Positions 1-8,972 of a stretch of DNA of 64,000 bases are shown in pieces (within the stretch, counting starts at the first letter, position 1; each line of letters starts with the position of its first letter). Source of the stretch: Rhodococcus rhodnii (GTDB lineage Bacteria > Actinomycetota > Actinomycetes > Mycobacteriales > Pseudonocardiaceae); assembly GCA_000720375.1 (NCBI GenBank), contig JOAA01000008.1, positions 62,001 to 126,000 on the forward strand. The letters run 5' to 3'. The position numbers and the translations under genes are program-made. The notes under the pieces are model-generated. The model did no database searches and had not been told where the DNA came from. It saw nothing but the letters and a program-made list of their open reading frames with translations.

Positions 1-499
1 ACTGCGCGAAGGTCAGGTGGCCGAATTCGTCCACACCGGAGTGCAGCAGGAAGCTCTTGAAGCCGAACACCCCGGCGTCGTGCATGGGCCGCAACTGCTG
101 GAGGTTGCCGGGCACGGCACCGCCCCAGAAGCCCACGTCGATGTGTAACCGGCCTTCCGCCGTCTTGCGCTTGACCTCGAGGGCGTCCACGTCGGTGGTC
201 GGCGGGAGGCTGTTGAGCGGCATGTCGAGCATGGTCGTGATGCCGCCTGCCGCGGCGGCACGGGTGGCGGTCTTGAAACCCTCCCACTCGGTCCGGCCGG
301 GGTCGTTGACGTGCACGTGGGTGTCCACGAGGCCGGGAAGCAGCACCTGGTTCGCGCCGAGCTCGATCACCCGGTCGGCGTCAAGAGCGCTGTTCAACGG
401 TTCGACGGCGACGATGCGCCCCTCCCGCACGCCAACTGTCCCCTCGGTCTGTCCAGCCGAGGTGATCATCCTGCGGGCCCGGAACACCAGGTCCAGCAC
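1..499 (-). CDS. allB: Allantoinase, N-terminal part (cut by window edge)
   Basis: Ring-opening hydrolysis of allantoin to allantoate. The visible 166 residues carry the amidohydrolase metal motif [11 protein letters not shown] about 55 residues in, followed by the allantoinase-like stretches [13 protein letters not shown] and [15 protein letters not shown]. The start is GTG at 499, placed by a purine-rich AGAGGGTGGCAG ribosome site and by continuity of the N-terminal beta-sandwich segment ([10 protein letters not shown]). The gene diverges from uraD with 66 bp between them, so one regulator could control both. The C-terminal two thirds lie outside the window. Distinction from dihydropyrimidinase rests on these motifs and on the purine context. 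Confidence 0.9.
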   Translation of the reverse strand, partial: MLDLVFRARRMITSAGQTEGTVGVREGRIVAVEPLNSALDADRVIELGANQVLLPGLVDTHVHVNDPGRTEWEGFKTATRAAAAGGITTMLDMPLNSLPPTTDVDALEVKRKTAEGRLHIDVGFWGGAVPGNLQQLRPMHDAGVFGFKSFLLHSGVDEFGHLTFAQ

Positions 500-509
500 C
501 TGCCACCCT

Positions 510-535
510 CTTTCCGCTTCGCGCTTTCCGCTTCG
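510..535. promoter_or_regulatory. Tandem 12-bp repeat between allB and uraD, candidate regulator site
   Basis: CTTTCCGCTTCG occurs at 510-521 and again at 524-535, a 14-bp period. On the minus strand each copy contains AGCGGAA, which is also found at 15796-15802 inside the spacer of the predicted malate synthase promoter. The repeat lies around the -35 position of the predicted uraD promoter. A binding site for the IclR regulator encoded at 15838-16602 is an inference. Confidence 0.45.
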
Positions 536-553
536 TGAAACAGGATCGCGGGC

Positions 554-566
554 TAATGTGGGCCCG
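554..566 (+). promoter_or_regulatory. Predicted -10 box of a leaderless uraD transcript
   Basis: TAATGT at 554-559 matches the TANNNT -10 consensus and ends 6 bp before the GTG start of uraD at 566, so transcription would begin at or next to the start codon. No convincing Shine-Dalgarno sequence precedes that GTG, which fits a leaderless message. Confidence 0.45.
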
Positions 567-1048
567 TGCCTGCCGTCAACCTGCGCCTATTCAACTCGGC
601 TCCGGCCGAAGAGCTTCGTCCGATGCTGAGAGATTGTCTCGCGGTGCCTCGTTGGGCCGACGAGGTGCTCGCCATGCGACCATTCGCCGACCGTGCGACA
701 TTACTGTCCGTGGCCTTCTCCCGGGCAAGTGAGCTGAGCAATGACGAGCTCCACCTGGCAATGGCCGCCCATCCCCGAATAGGTGAACGGAAAAACGGCG
801 ACGCTTGGTCACAGGCGGAGCAGTCCGGGGTTGACCAGTCCTTGGGATCGCGGCTCGTTTCGGCGAACGAGCGGTACGAGGAGCGATTCGGGCATATCTA
901 CCTGGTTTTCGCTTCGGGCCGAAGTGGCGAGGAGCTGCTGGCGATCCTGGAGGAGCGCCTGGCCAACTCGCCCGCCGACGAGCTGCGGATCGTGAACGGT
1001 GAGCTGGCCAAGATCGCGTTGCGCCGGTTGGAGCAGTTGGTTGTCTAG
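566..1048 (+). CDS. uraD: OHCU decarboxylase
   Basis: Converts 2-oxo-4-hydroxy-4-carboxy-5-ureidoimidazoline to S-allantoin, the last step of the three-enzyme urate to allantoin route. At 160 residues it has the normal family length. The signature HPRIGE contains the expected catalytic His (residue 69), and an acidic residue follows at Glu85 in WSQAEQ. GTG start at 566, probably leaderless. The stop overlaps the proposed uraH start by 8 bp, so the two are translationally coupled; urate oxidase follows directly. The order uraD-uraH-uox in one transcript supports the assignment. Confidence 0.93.
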   Translation: MPAVNLRLFNSAPAEELRPMLRDCLAVPRWADEVLAMRPFADRATLLSVAFSRASELSNDELHLAMAAHPRIGERKNGDAWSQAEQSGVDQSLGSRLVSANERYEERFGHIYLVFASGRSGEELLAILEERLANSPADELRIVNGELAKIALRRLEQLVV

Positions 1049-1355
1049 CGCGGTGACGACCCACGTCCTGGACGCGGCGCTGGGGCGTCCGGCGGTTGGC
1101 GTTCCTGTGCGCCTGGAGGCCGCGGACGGGTCCTTGGTCGCTTCGGGGTCGACCGATTCGGACGGACGGTTGCGTTCTTTGGGGCCGTCGGCTTTGGAGC
1201 CCGGTGTCTACCGGCTGGTGTTCGACATCGCGGCGTATCACGGGCCGGACGCGTTCTACCCGACGATCACGGTGGAGTTCCGATTTTCCGAGGGGCACTA
1301 CCACGTGCCGATCCTGCTGAGCCCGTTCGCGTATTCGACCTACCGAGGGAGCTGA
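1041..1355 (+). CDS. uraH: 5-hydroxyisourate hydrolase
   Basis: Transthyretin-like hydrolase that opens 5-hydroxyisourate to OHCU. About 104 residues. It starts with the family N-terminus TTHVLDAALGRPA and ends with the diagnostic tetrapeptide-type tail YRGS after HYHVPILLSPFAYST. The start is taken as TTG 1041, seven bases after a GGAG; GTG 1053 is the alternative and would shorten the protein by four residues. The stop at 1353-1355 is followed after one base by the urate oxidase start, showing tight operon packing. Confidence 0.92.
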   Translation: MSSAVTTHVLDAALGRPAVGVPVRLEAADGSLVASGSTDSDGRLRSLGPSALEPGVYRLVFDIAAYHGPDAFYPTITVEFRFSEGHYHVPILLSPFAYSTYRGS

Positions 1356-1356
1356 G

Positions 1357-2229
1357 TTGGCGTACAGCCTGGGGCCGAACCAGTACGGCAAGGCCGAGGT
1401 CCGCATGGTCACGGTGTCCCGCTCCGGTTCGACCCACTCCCTGCAGGACTTGACGGTGAGCACGGCCCTGCGCGGCTCGTTGGCGGCCACGCACCTGACG
1501 GGCGACAACAGCGACGTCGTGGCGACGGACACGCAGAAGAACACCGTGTTCGCGTTCGCCAAGGAGGAGCCAGTCGGGGAGATCGAGGACTTCGCGCTGC
1601 GTCTCGGCCGGCACTTCGTTTCGTCGTTCTCCCAGATCACGGGTGCGCGGGTGCTGATCGACTCGCACGGGTGGGACCGGATCAACCAGCATTCCTTCTC
1701 GCGCGGCTCTTCGGAGGTGCGTACGACTGCTGTGACTGTCTCCGGGGATCAGCACTGGGTCGTGTCGGGTTTGCGGGATCTCGTGGTGCTGAAGACCACG
1801 GGGTCGGAGTTCCACGGGTACCCGAAGGACAAGTACACAACTTTGCCCGAGACCTCGGATCGGATCCTGGCGACCGCGGTGACGGCTCGGTGGCGGTATC
1901 AAGGCTCTTCGCTTGATTGGTCTGCCAGTTTCTCCGCGATCCGTTCGATCCTGCTGACGACCTTCGCCGAGAAGCACAGCTTGTCGCTGCAGCAGACGCT
2001 TTACGCGATGGGCGCGGCCGTGGTGGAGGCCCGGCCGGAGGTCGCGGAGATCCGGCTGTCCATGCCGAACAAGCACCACTTCGTTGTCGATTTGTCTCCA
2101 TTTGGGCTGGAGAACGACAACGAGGTCTTCTACGCGGCGGACCGGCCTTATGGGCTGATCGAGGGCAGCGTGATCCGCGACGACGCCGAAGATGCCGGAT
2201 TGGCGTGGTACAGCTTGCCCATGTTCTAG
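1357..2229 (+). CDS. uox: Urate oxidase (uricase)
   Basis: Cofactor-free oxidation of urate to 5-hydroxyisourate with production of hydrogen peroxide. 290 residues in the tandem T-fold layout. Visible family signatures are NQYGKAEVRMV near the N-terminus (catalytic Lys), the VATDTQKNTVFAFAK segment (catalytic Thr), SFSQITGARVLIDSHGWDRI, and NKHHFVVDLSPFGLEN near the C-terminus. TTG start one base after the uraH stop. Its TAG stop shares a CTAG with the stop of the convergent NACHT gene. Confidence 0.95.
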   Translation: MAYSLGPNQYGKAEVRMVTVSRSGSTHSLQDLTVSTALRGSLAATHLTGDNSDVVATDTQKNTVFAFAKEEPVGEIEDFALRLGRHFVSSFSQITGARVLIDSHGWDRINQHSFSRGSSEVRTTAVTVSGDQHWVVSGLRDLVVLKTTGSEFHGYPKDKYTTLPETSDRILATAVTARWRYQGSSLDWSASFSAIRSILLTTFAEKHSLSLQQTLYAMGAAVVEARPEVAEIRLSMPNKHHFVVDLSPFGLENDNEVFYAADRPYGLIEGSVIRDDAEDAGLAWYSLPMF

Positions 2230-5200
2230 CGAAGGAAGGCGTCCAGCCGGAAGACCAGGTCTGGCCGCTTGCGTCGTATTGCGGACATGTCGATGCTCGC
2301 GACCACCTCAGCAAGCCTTGGCCATGAGTTGTCGGCGATGGAACCGCGCTCAGCCATACGTAACCCAGCTTCGAGCACATGTTCCGGAATCTCCCGGAGA
2401 GCCCGGAACATGTTCCAGACATCGCACAGCGCTCCGGTCAGTGCGGAATCGTCGCGGCCCTTGCCGAGCTGTTCACAGGCCAGGATCCAGGCTTCCACAT
2501 TGGACATGAGTTGCGGAATGGCAATGAGTTCAGCTATGTCTAACCGGTCCGACCGCGATCGGAGGATGCCGAGGACCGCATGGACCAACGGACGGTCACC
2601 AACCTCAAGCGCCCCAGGATCCGCGGCGGCCAGCACCGTCTTGATCGTCTCTACGTTCGTCCGCGAAGGATCGAGCAAGAGGGTCAGCAGCGCGTTCGCA
2701 CTCGTCAGCAGAACGTGGGTATCAGGCGACAACCGGAAAGTGCCGGCTGAGTCAGGCACTATTTCGGCGAGTGGCTCGATGGTGTGGCTCATCAAGTCGC
2801 TCCACCACTCACACAGGAAATTCGCTTCGAGGCGGGCCTGATCCGCGTAGCGGAAGTGAACCGCGCTCCACGGTGCCGGTCCATGGCCGAGCGCCCACCT
2901 CACGTCGACCGGCGGGATGGCCGGTGTGGAGCCGATCGTGAGGGTCAGGTCACGGTCATCGCGCCGCCAGAACCGGTTGACCTGCAGGATGTCCACCAAC
3001 GACGTCCAGTTCGCCGTTCCCAGCTGCGATTGCCAGAGCAAGGCGTGACTGCGCCACGTCTCGTGAACGTCCCGGCCCTCCTCGAACAGCTCACTCGCCG
3101 TGAGCACGCCCTTCACCAGAACCACAAGCAGGACCAGGTTCAGGCTGTAGTGCCCATATCGTCCAGCAGGCGATTGGAGAGTCGGGGCGTAGTCGGTGAG
3201 AGCCTGATTCGACCTTGGCTGATGGACAGTCTGAAACAGACCGATCAGCAGCTCCGCCAGTGCGGCACGGTCCTCTACCTCCAGCTCCCCTGACATGTCC
3301 TTGAGAAACTCGATGACCGGGGTGCGCGCACACAGCGGCGCGAAGGACAACAGGGCGTACAGCTCGGTGTCGTCGACCGCGCCCGCGAAGGTCCTTCGCC
3401 GATGGCTCTCCGCGGCGGCCATGTTCTTCAGGACATGCCACGTTGCCCTCGCGACCAGGTACTCACCGAAGGTCGCGTGCAGGAACTCGTAGGTCCGCAG
3501 TGTGCGTTCACCTCGGATCGCCTGGGCCTTCTGCACAAAGAAGAATCTGCCCAGGACAGCCTCGCCCGCGCCAAGTGGCGCCCTGCTGCCCCGCATCACG
3601 GAACCGCGGGGCAGCAGGGCGGCCATGTCCTCGTCCAGGTCCTGCTCGGAAACCCATTGCGTGCCACGGTTGAACATCGCGAAGGCCACAATGGACAGCC
3701 TCTGCAGCTCTGTCTCGACGTCACCGCCGCCGTCCTTCGCTATCTCCCTGCGGGCGAACGTGGTCAGCAACCTCTCGTACAGCTCGGCTTCGCGGATCTC
3801 ACTGCTGGTGCGTTGCAACGCGTTGTCGTCCGCGTCGTACAACGCCAGCATCAACAACAGCAGCGGCTGCTCGCCGAGATCCGGGTACCGCGCAACGGTT
3901 CCGCCGGTCAGAGGCTTGAGGCCTGATGTCCGGAAATACTGGGCGTTGACCCGGTTCCAGACGCGCAGCCACCGGTCTATCTGCTCAGGCGTGAACGGCA
4001 CGAGCCGCAACACCGCGGCGTCCTTGGGGGTGACCGCGCGGTCGGCCACGCTGATTCGGCTGGTCACCACGAATGCCACCGGACGGCCCAGTTCCGCACT
4101 GTCCTGTTGGAACCGCGCGATCTTGGTCAGGTAGTCGGTTTGGCTGACGCCGGTGGCTTGCAACAGTTCGTCGAAACCGTCGAGGAGCACCACGGGCAGC
4201 GCTGCCCCCGCCGACCGGGTCAAGGTCGGCCAGCTGACCTGTTCCTGGAGTAGTTCGCGCAGGCCGTGCTCGATCTGGTCACGGATGTCCGCCTCGGTCG
4301 GCGTGGTCCGCAACTCCACTCGCAGGACCAGGAAGTCGCTCGCGGGCAGGCGTGCCGCGAGGACCTTCGTGAGCACCGACTTCCCCGAGCCCGGGTCGCC
4401 CAGGACGAGCAAGGGCTTCTCGGTCGCCTTTGGCGAGGTCAGGTAACCGGCCAGGAAGAGGTGGATGTCCTGGCGTACCGGTTTGCCGTCCCACCAGGAT
4501 TTGCTGGCGAACGCGGTGTCGGCGCCCGCGTCACAGACTTGGTAGTACGGGTCGACGTAGCACTCGGCGAGGGTAGGCACCGAGACCGTCTGGCTGGGCT
4601 CGATGATCGGGTGATTGAGCACCGCCTGGTACTTGCGGGCGAGTTCCGCCCGGCGCTCGGTCGGAGAATCGCCCATGGGCACAAGCGCTTCCTCGAGCCT
4701 GGCCAGCGCGGTGCCCATGGCGCGCAGCTCGTGGCCCTGCCGCCAGTACGCGATCTCCGGGAAGTCCGCCACCAACTGCAGAAAGAGCCCCTCGTAACGA
4801 CGGACAGCACGAGCCACCAGTGCGGTCTCGATGAGGTCGGACAACTGGCCCTGCTGCGTCTCGTTCAAGGTGTCCCAGATCGCCAACTGGCTCACGGTCT
4901 TGCGGAGGTCCGTGGCGAAGTCGACGTACCACTCGGTCAGTTCGTTGAGATAGCGGTCCTGCGGAAGTTCCGGGCTGGGCACAGGAACCGCTGCATACAG
5001 CATTTCGTCGCCATAGACCGTCGGACTGGGCAGGCCGGTCCCCTTTTGCTTGGTCGGCCCCAAGTCCTTGGTGGTCAGCGGGAATTCGAGCTCGTTGAAC
5101 GCCTCGAAGAACGCCACGAGCACGATCACCGTGTGGGCCGCGTGCAGGCGTTGCGTGCGGTCGTAACGGGACAGCTTGCGCCCGGAGACCTTGGTCGCCA

Positions 5201-5378
5201 GTTCGTGCGAGAGGCGGATGAACTCGGCTTTGGCGTCGAACCAGCCGAGCAGGCCCCAGAGGTCCACGCCGGAACCCGCGAGCAACGCGCCACCCAGCAG
5301 CTTGTCAAGCGCCGCAACGATCTTGCTTTCCTTGGCGCCCAGCAACTTCACCGCGTCCGCGTAGCTCAACATCGCCAT
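2226..5378 (-). CDS. NACHT NTPase (STAND), soluble
   Basis: A 1050-residue signal-transduction NTPase of the NACHT class. Residues 1 to about 130 form an N-terminal helical segment starting MAMLSYADAVKLLGA, resembling the NACHT N-terminal helical domains of actinobacteria. Walker A GDPGSGKS is at 327-334, Walker B VVLLDGFDEL has its Asp at residue 400, and a VVTSR sensor-like segment follows. The last 600 residues show no repeat I can name and are the likely ligand-sensing part. I take ATG 5378, preceded by AGGA, rather than the upstream in-frame start at 5471. Bacterial NACHT proteins include anti-phage defence factors; a defence role here is inferred. It is divergent from a second NACHT gene, and its stop overlaps the uricase stop in CTAG. 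Confidence 0.85.
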   Translation of the reverse strand: MAMLSYADAVKLLGAKESKIVAALDKLLGGALLAGSGVDLWGLLGWFDAKAEFIRLSHELATKVSGRKLSRYDRTQRLHAAHTVIVLVAFFEAFNELEFPLTTKDLGPTKQKGTGLPSPTVYGDEMLYAAVPVPSPELPQDRYLNELTEWYVDFATDLRKTVSQLAIWDTLNETQQGQLSDLIETALVARAVRRYEGLFLQLVADFPEIAYWRQGHELRAMGTALARLEEALVPMGDSPTERRAELARKYQAVLNHPIIEPSQTVSVPTLAECYVDPYYQVCDAGADTAFASKSWWDGKPVRQDIHLFLAGYLTSPKATEKPLLVLGDPGSGKSVLTKVLAARLPASDFLVLRVELRTTPTEADIRDQIEHGLRELLQEQVSWPTLTRSAGAALPVVLLDGFDELLQATGVSQTDYLTKIARFQQDSAELGRPVAFVVTSRISVADRAVTPKDAAVLRLVPFTPEQIDRWLRVWNRVNAQYFRTSGLKPLTGGTVARYPDLGEQPLLLLMLALYDADDNALQRTSSEIREAELYERLLTTFARREIAKDGGGDVETELQRLSIVAFAMFNRGTQWVSEQDLDEDMAALLPRGSVMRGSRAPLGAGEAVLGRFFFVQKAQAIRGERTLRTYEFLHATFGEYLVARATWHVLKNMAAAESHRRRTFAGAVDDTELYALLSFAPLCARTPVIEFLKDMSGELEVEDRAALAELLIGLFQTVHQPRSNQALTDYAPTLQSPAGRYGHYSLNLVLLVVLVKGVLTASELFEEGRDVHETWRSHALLWQSQLGTANWTSLVDILQVNRFWRRDDRDLTLTIGSTPAIPPVDVRWALGHGPAPWSAVHFRYADQARLEANFLCEWWSDLMSHTIEPLAEIVPDSAGTFRLSPDTHVLLTSANALLTLLLDPSRTNVETIKTVLAAADPGALEVGDRPLVHAVLGILRSRSDRLDIAELIAIPQLMSNVEAWILACEQLGKGRDDSALTGALCDVWNMFRALREIPEHVLEAGLRMAERGSIADNSWPRLAEVVASIDMSAIRRKRPDLVFRLDAFLR

Positions 5379-5477
5379 CCGGCAATCCTGCACTACCCGT
5401 CCTGGGGATGACTGAGGAAGTGCGATACACGCCGGGCTTGAAAACCAGCGGCCGAGCGTTCCCGACCCCATTGGTGA

Positions 5478-5488
5478 GTGAAGTTCAC
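5478..5488. promoter_or_regulatory. 11-bp palindrome between the two NACHT genes
   Basis: GTGAAGTTCAC is a perfect odd-centred palindrome lying in the 146-bp space between the divergent NACHT starts (5378 and 5525). It is the only symmetric element I noticed there and could be a shared operator. No regulator is linked to it. Confidence 0.3.
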
Positions 5489-5524
5489 CTCCGGGGGTGA
5501 CGACTCCCTCGACAGAATTGACGG

Positions 5525-7843
5525 GTGCTGCGACGTATCGGCCCGAGGCTGCTTGTGCTGGTCGGGATTGTGCAGGCTGCGTTGGGTTGGGCCAATGAGC
5601 AGCTCGATCTGGTAGGCAAGCTGACCGGTCAGGCTGGGAACGGGTGGGGATGGGCGCTGGTCGCCGTGTTGGTCGTTGCCGGGCTGGCTTGGGAAGTGCA
5701 GGCTCGCCGCCGCCACGCGGACAGCGGGTCTGGCGGTCAAGACGAGCCGCCGTCCGCCGGTCATCTCCGGATCAGGCAGGAATTGGTGACGGCGGTACGG
5801 TCACAGTGGATCGATGGCGTGCTGGACCGATCGCTGGAGGTCGTCGCCAGGATCGAGGTGGATCTCACGGCGCGATCGGACGCTGTCGAACACCGGTGGG
5901 GTGCGTTGACGTCGTTGCCTGACCGTACGCGATGGCCAGCGGGCACAACTCTGGTGGACGTGTACGACCAATGCCGCACGGGCCTTCTTGTACTCGGTGC
6001 ACCCGGAGCTGGGAAGACCACTGCTTTGCTTGGGTTGGCTCAGGAATTGTTGTGCCGCGCCGAACGCGACCCCGCCCTGCCGGTGCCTGTCGTATTCCAC
6101 CTGTCGTCATGGAATCCCACGTACGCCGGTCTGGAGCGGTGGCTTGTCGACGAGCTCGTCAAGCGTTACGGCCTGCCGCCGTCCTTGGCGCGGATGTGGG
6201 TGCGCACCGAAGCGGTACTGCCGTTGCTGGACGGATTGGACGAAGTGGACCCCGTGCAGCGAGAAACCTGCGTCGTCGCAATGAACACATGGCGGGACAG
6301 CCATGGTTTGCTCCCGATGGTGGTGTGCAGCCGGACAGCCGAATACGAGGAGTTGACCACACGGCTGCGGCTACCTTCGGCAGTGATGCTGGAACCGCTG
6401 AGCCGGTCGATGGTCGCCAGCTACCTACGGGAGGCGGGTCGGCCGATGGCAGGCGTGCGGACCGTGTTGGCCAGGGACGACAGCCTGTGGGAGCTGCTGA
6501 CCACGCCACTGATGTTGAGCGTCGTCATCTTGGCGTACGCACGGGTGCCGGCGACAAAGATCCGCTCCGACGGAGACATCACGGCCCGCCGCGATCGGCT
6601 GCTGGCTGACTATGTCGCCGCCATGCTCGCCCGGCCGAGATCGGGCCTGGCCCAGGATCGGGCCTGCTACCAGCCGAAAGATGTCCGGAAGTGGCTGTCG
6701 TGGCTGGCAGGCGTGATGAGCCGGAGCCATCAGACAGTGTTCTACCCGGACTGGATCCAGGTGTCGTCGCTGCCTACCCGATGGCTCCGGATCCGGGCCG
6801 TGGTTCAACCGGCCCTTCTGGTCGGGATCGGCACATTCCTGGCGTCATTGGCCGTGGGTGAGGTCTCCCACCTGGCAGGGGCTGATCTCGACAACGCCTT
6901 CTCACTGGACAATCTGAAAGTCCTGGCCGCTGTCGGACTGGTCGCTGCCCTCTCGTGCAGCCAAAGGCGCATCGCTCCAGTACGTGCATGGCAGCGGTCA
7001 GCGGTCACCCGGTTCGTGCGGTCGACAGCAGCTGGGCTTGCCGCGGGCATCAGCACATACTTCGTATGGATTTGGCTGGTCTTGCCTGTCCTGACGGTTG
7101 ACTTGGGTTGGCTGGGCGAGTTCGTGCGCTTCTCGACTGCCGTGCTCGCGGGCGGCATCGTTGGCGGCCTGTTCGGGTATGCCGTAGAAGCGTTGGTACG
7201 CAACACGTCGCGCTATCCACCGGATCCGGAATGGATGAAGGTCAGCCAGCGCGGTGGCGCACTGGTCAGCATGACTGTCGTTGCCACACTCACGTCCGCT
7301 GTCGTATTCAACGCTACCGCCGACTTGATACAGGTCGTGTTCGTGATCGTCCTGCCACTCGTGCTGTTCAGCAGCGCTCTGACGCACAGCCGACCGGCCG
7401 CTGAACTGTCGCCGACGGCGCCGGGTGTGGCGATGGCTCGGACTCGCCGCCAGGCCATCGCAGCAGGCATAAAAGTGGCCGTACTTGTCGCTCTGGTCGG
7501 CGACCTCGTGCTCAGCAGGCTTCTCCACTATCACCTGATATGGATGTGGCCAATGTCAGTCGCCAGCCTGCAGATCGTTCTCATCGCGGGCTGGCTGACC
7601 ACCTTGCGAGCAGGGCTGTCCGACTATCTGCGCCATCGCACCGTATTGCGGCTGCTCGCTCGCCATGACTGTACGCCGGCCAACCTTCTGCGCTATCTCG
7701 ATTACGCCGACAGCCACATCCTGTTGCGGCGAACTGGCGGTGGCTATGCGTTCGTGCATCGGCTGTTCCTCGATCATTTCGCACAGGCCCCGCCGGCAAC
7801 GGATGTCGTCCGCACGGACGACACGCGCCAGCCCACAGGGTGA
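5525..7843 (+). CDS. NACHT NTPase with membrane segments
   Basis: A 772-residue STAND NTPase. Two hydrophobic N-terminal segments (about residues 7-22 and 41-58) are followed by a NACHT module with Walker A GAPGAGKT at 158-165 and Walker B LPLLDGLDEVD with its Asp at 236. From about residue 425 to 710 there is a series of strongly hydrophobic stretches consistent with several transmembrane helices, then a short helical tail. GTG start at 5525. It is divergent from the soluble NACHT gene at 2226-5378, so the pair could be co-regulated, one sensor soluble and one anchored. The ligand and effector are unknown. Confidence 0.85.
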   Translation: MLRRIGPRLLVLVGIVQAALGWANEQLDLVGKLTGQAGNGWGWALVAVLVVAGLAWEVQARRRHADSGSGGQDEPPSAGHLRIRQELVTAVRSQWIDGVLDRSLEVVARIEVDLTARSDAVEHRWGALTSLPDRTRWPAGTTLVDVYDQCRTGLLVLGAPGAGKTTALLGLAQELLCRAERDPALPVPVVFHLSSWNPTYAGLERWLVDELVKRYGLPPSLARMWVRTEAVLPLLDGLDEVDPVQRETCVVAMNTWRDSHGLLPMVVCSRTAEYEELTTRLRLPSAVMLEPLSRSMVASYLREAGRPMAGVRTVLARDDSLWELLTTPLMLSVVILAYARVPATKIRSDGDITARRDRLLADYVAAMLARPRSGLAQDRACYQPKDVRKWLSWLAGVMSRSHQTVFYPDWIQVSSLPTRWLRIRAVVQPALLVGIGTFLASLAVGEVSHLAGADLDNAFSLDNLKVLAAVGLVAALSCSQRRIAPVRAWQRSAVTRFVRSTAAGLAAGISTYFVWIWLVLPVLTVDLGWLGEFVRFSTAVLAGGIVGGLFGYAVEALVRNTSRYPPDPEWMKVSQRGGALVSMTVVATLTSAVVFNATADLIQVVFVIVLPLVLFSSALTHSRPAAELSPTAPGVAMARTRRQAIAAGIKVAVLVALVGDLVLSRLLHYHLIWMWPMSVASLQIVLIAGWLTTLRAGLSDYLRHRTVLRLLARHDCTPANLLRYLDYADSHILLRRTGGGYAFVHRLFLDHFAQAPPATDVVRTDDTRQPTG

Positions 7844-7877
7844 CGCGGAGGACAGACCGGACTGGCACGGTGGAGGC

Positions 7878-8972
7878 ATGTCGCTACTTACGAAAACGCT
7901 AGCCGCGGGGGTGGTGAGCGCCGCTGTCCTGGTGGCGGCGCCGGTCAGCGCTTCGGCTGAGGCGAAGGTGACGTTCTCGATTCCGGCTCCGACGGGTCGT
8001 TATCAGGTGGGGACCACGGATATCCACCTCACCGACAACAACCGGCAGGATCCATGGAAGCCCGATCGCAAACGGGAACTCATGGTCAGTGTCTGGTACC
8101 CCGCCAAGGAAACCAGACATCATCCCCGGCAACAATGGCTGCCGACTGGCATTCTTCCCCTTGTCGAGGATTTCGCCGAAGAGGCAGGGATCCCCAAGGG
8201 GTCCGTGGATTGGACGGCCGCCAGGACTTCCGGGCACGTCAACGCGCCCGTCAAGCACGGCAAGTGGCCGGTAATTCTCTACTCTCCGGGATTTGGCGGG
8301 CCACGGTCCGTCGGGTCCGTTCTTGTACAGGAGTTGACGTCGCGCGGCAATGTCGTTGTCACGATCGACCACACTTTTGAGACCGCCGTCGAATTCCCGG
8401 GTGGCCGCGTCGAACTTCCGGTGCCGATCTCGGATGCGGAGATGGGTAAGGCACTGCAGGCACGTGTCGGGGACACTCGTTTTGTCCTCGACCAGCTCGC
8501 CAGGAAGGGAGTGAATCTCGACAAGGTCGGCATGTTCGGCCATTCCTACGGTGGTTTCACCGCCGGCGAGACCATGCTTCACGACCGCCGGATCGACGCG
8601 GGCATCAACATGGACGGCTCGATGTTCCCTGATTTCGGGGATGTGGCCGAGCGCGGTCTCGACCGGCCGTTCATGCTGTTGGGCGGGCAATTTCTGAAGG
8701 ACGGCAAGCTCGTCGACCATTCGCCGTTCACCGACCTCGACCCGTCCTGGGGCTTGTTCTGGGCAAACCAGAAAGGGCCCAAGGAGTCCTTCGTCCTCAA
8801 GGGCGCGCGGCACCACAACTTCTCCGACCTTCAGGTCGTTCTTCCTCAGCTGATCAAGCCTTTGGGACTGCCTGCTGACCAGTTCGAAGAGTTCATCGGC
8901 ACCGTCGATCCGGAACGGGGCCTGAAGATCCAGTACAAGGTCGTCGGGCAGTTCTTCGACCGATTCCTCTAG
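7878..8972 (+). CDS. Secreted alpha/beta hydrolase, PAF-acetylhydrolase-like
   Basis: 364 residues. A Sec signal peptide (MSLLTKTLAAGVVSAAVLVA, cleavage after ASA near residue 26) leads an alpha/beta hydrolase of the platelet-activating-factor acetylhydrolase/dienelactone hydrolase type. The nucleophile elbow GHSYGG is near residue 221 and a GARHHNFSD segment near residue 310 supplies the likely His. ATG 7878 is chosen because the signal peptide begins there, although the GGAGG ends only one base upstream. A clear paralog lies at 36920-38047. Substrate unknown; a lipid ester is a guess. The stop shares a CTAG with the convergent guanine deaminase. Confidence 0.82.
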   Translation: MSLLTKTLAAGVVSAAVLVAAPVSASAEAKVTFSIPAPTGRYQVGTTDIHLTDNNRQDPWKPDRKRELMVSVWYPAKETRHHPRQQWLPTGILPLVEDFAEEAGIPKGSVDWTAARTSGHVNAPVKHGKWPVILYSPGFGGPRSVGSVLVQELTSRGNVVVTIDHTFETAVEFPGGRVELPVPISDAEMGKALQARVGDTRFVLDQLARKGVNLDKVGMFGHSYGGFTAGETMLHDRRIDAGINMDGSMFPDFGDVAERGLDRPFMLLGGQFLKDGKLVDHSPFTDLDPSWGLFWANQKGPKESFVLKGARHHNFSDLQVVLPQLIKPLGLPADQFEEFIGTVDPERGLKIQYKVVGQFFDRFL

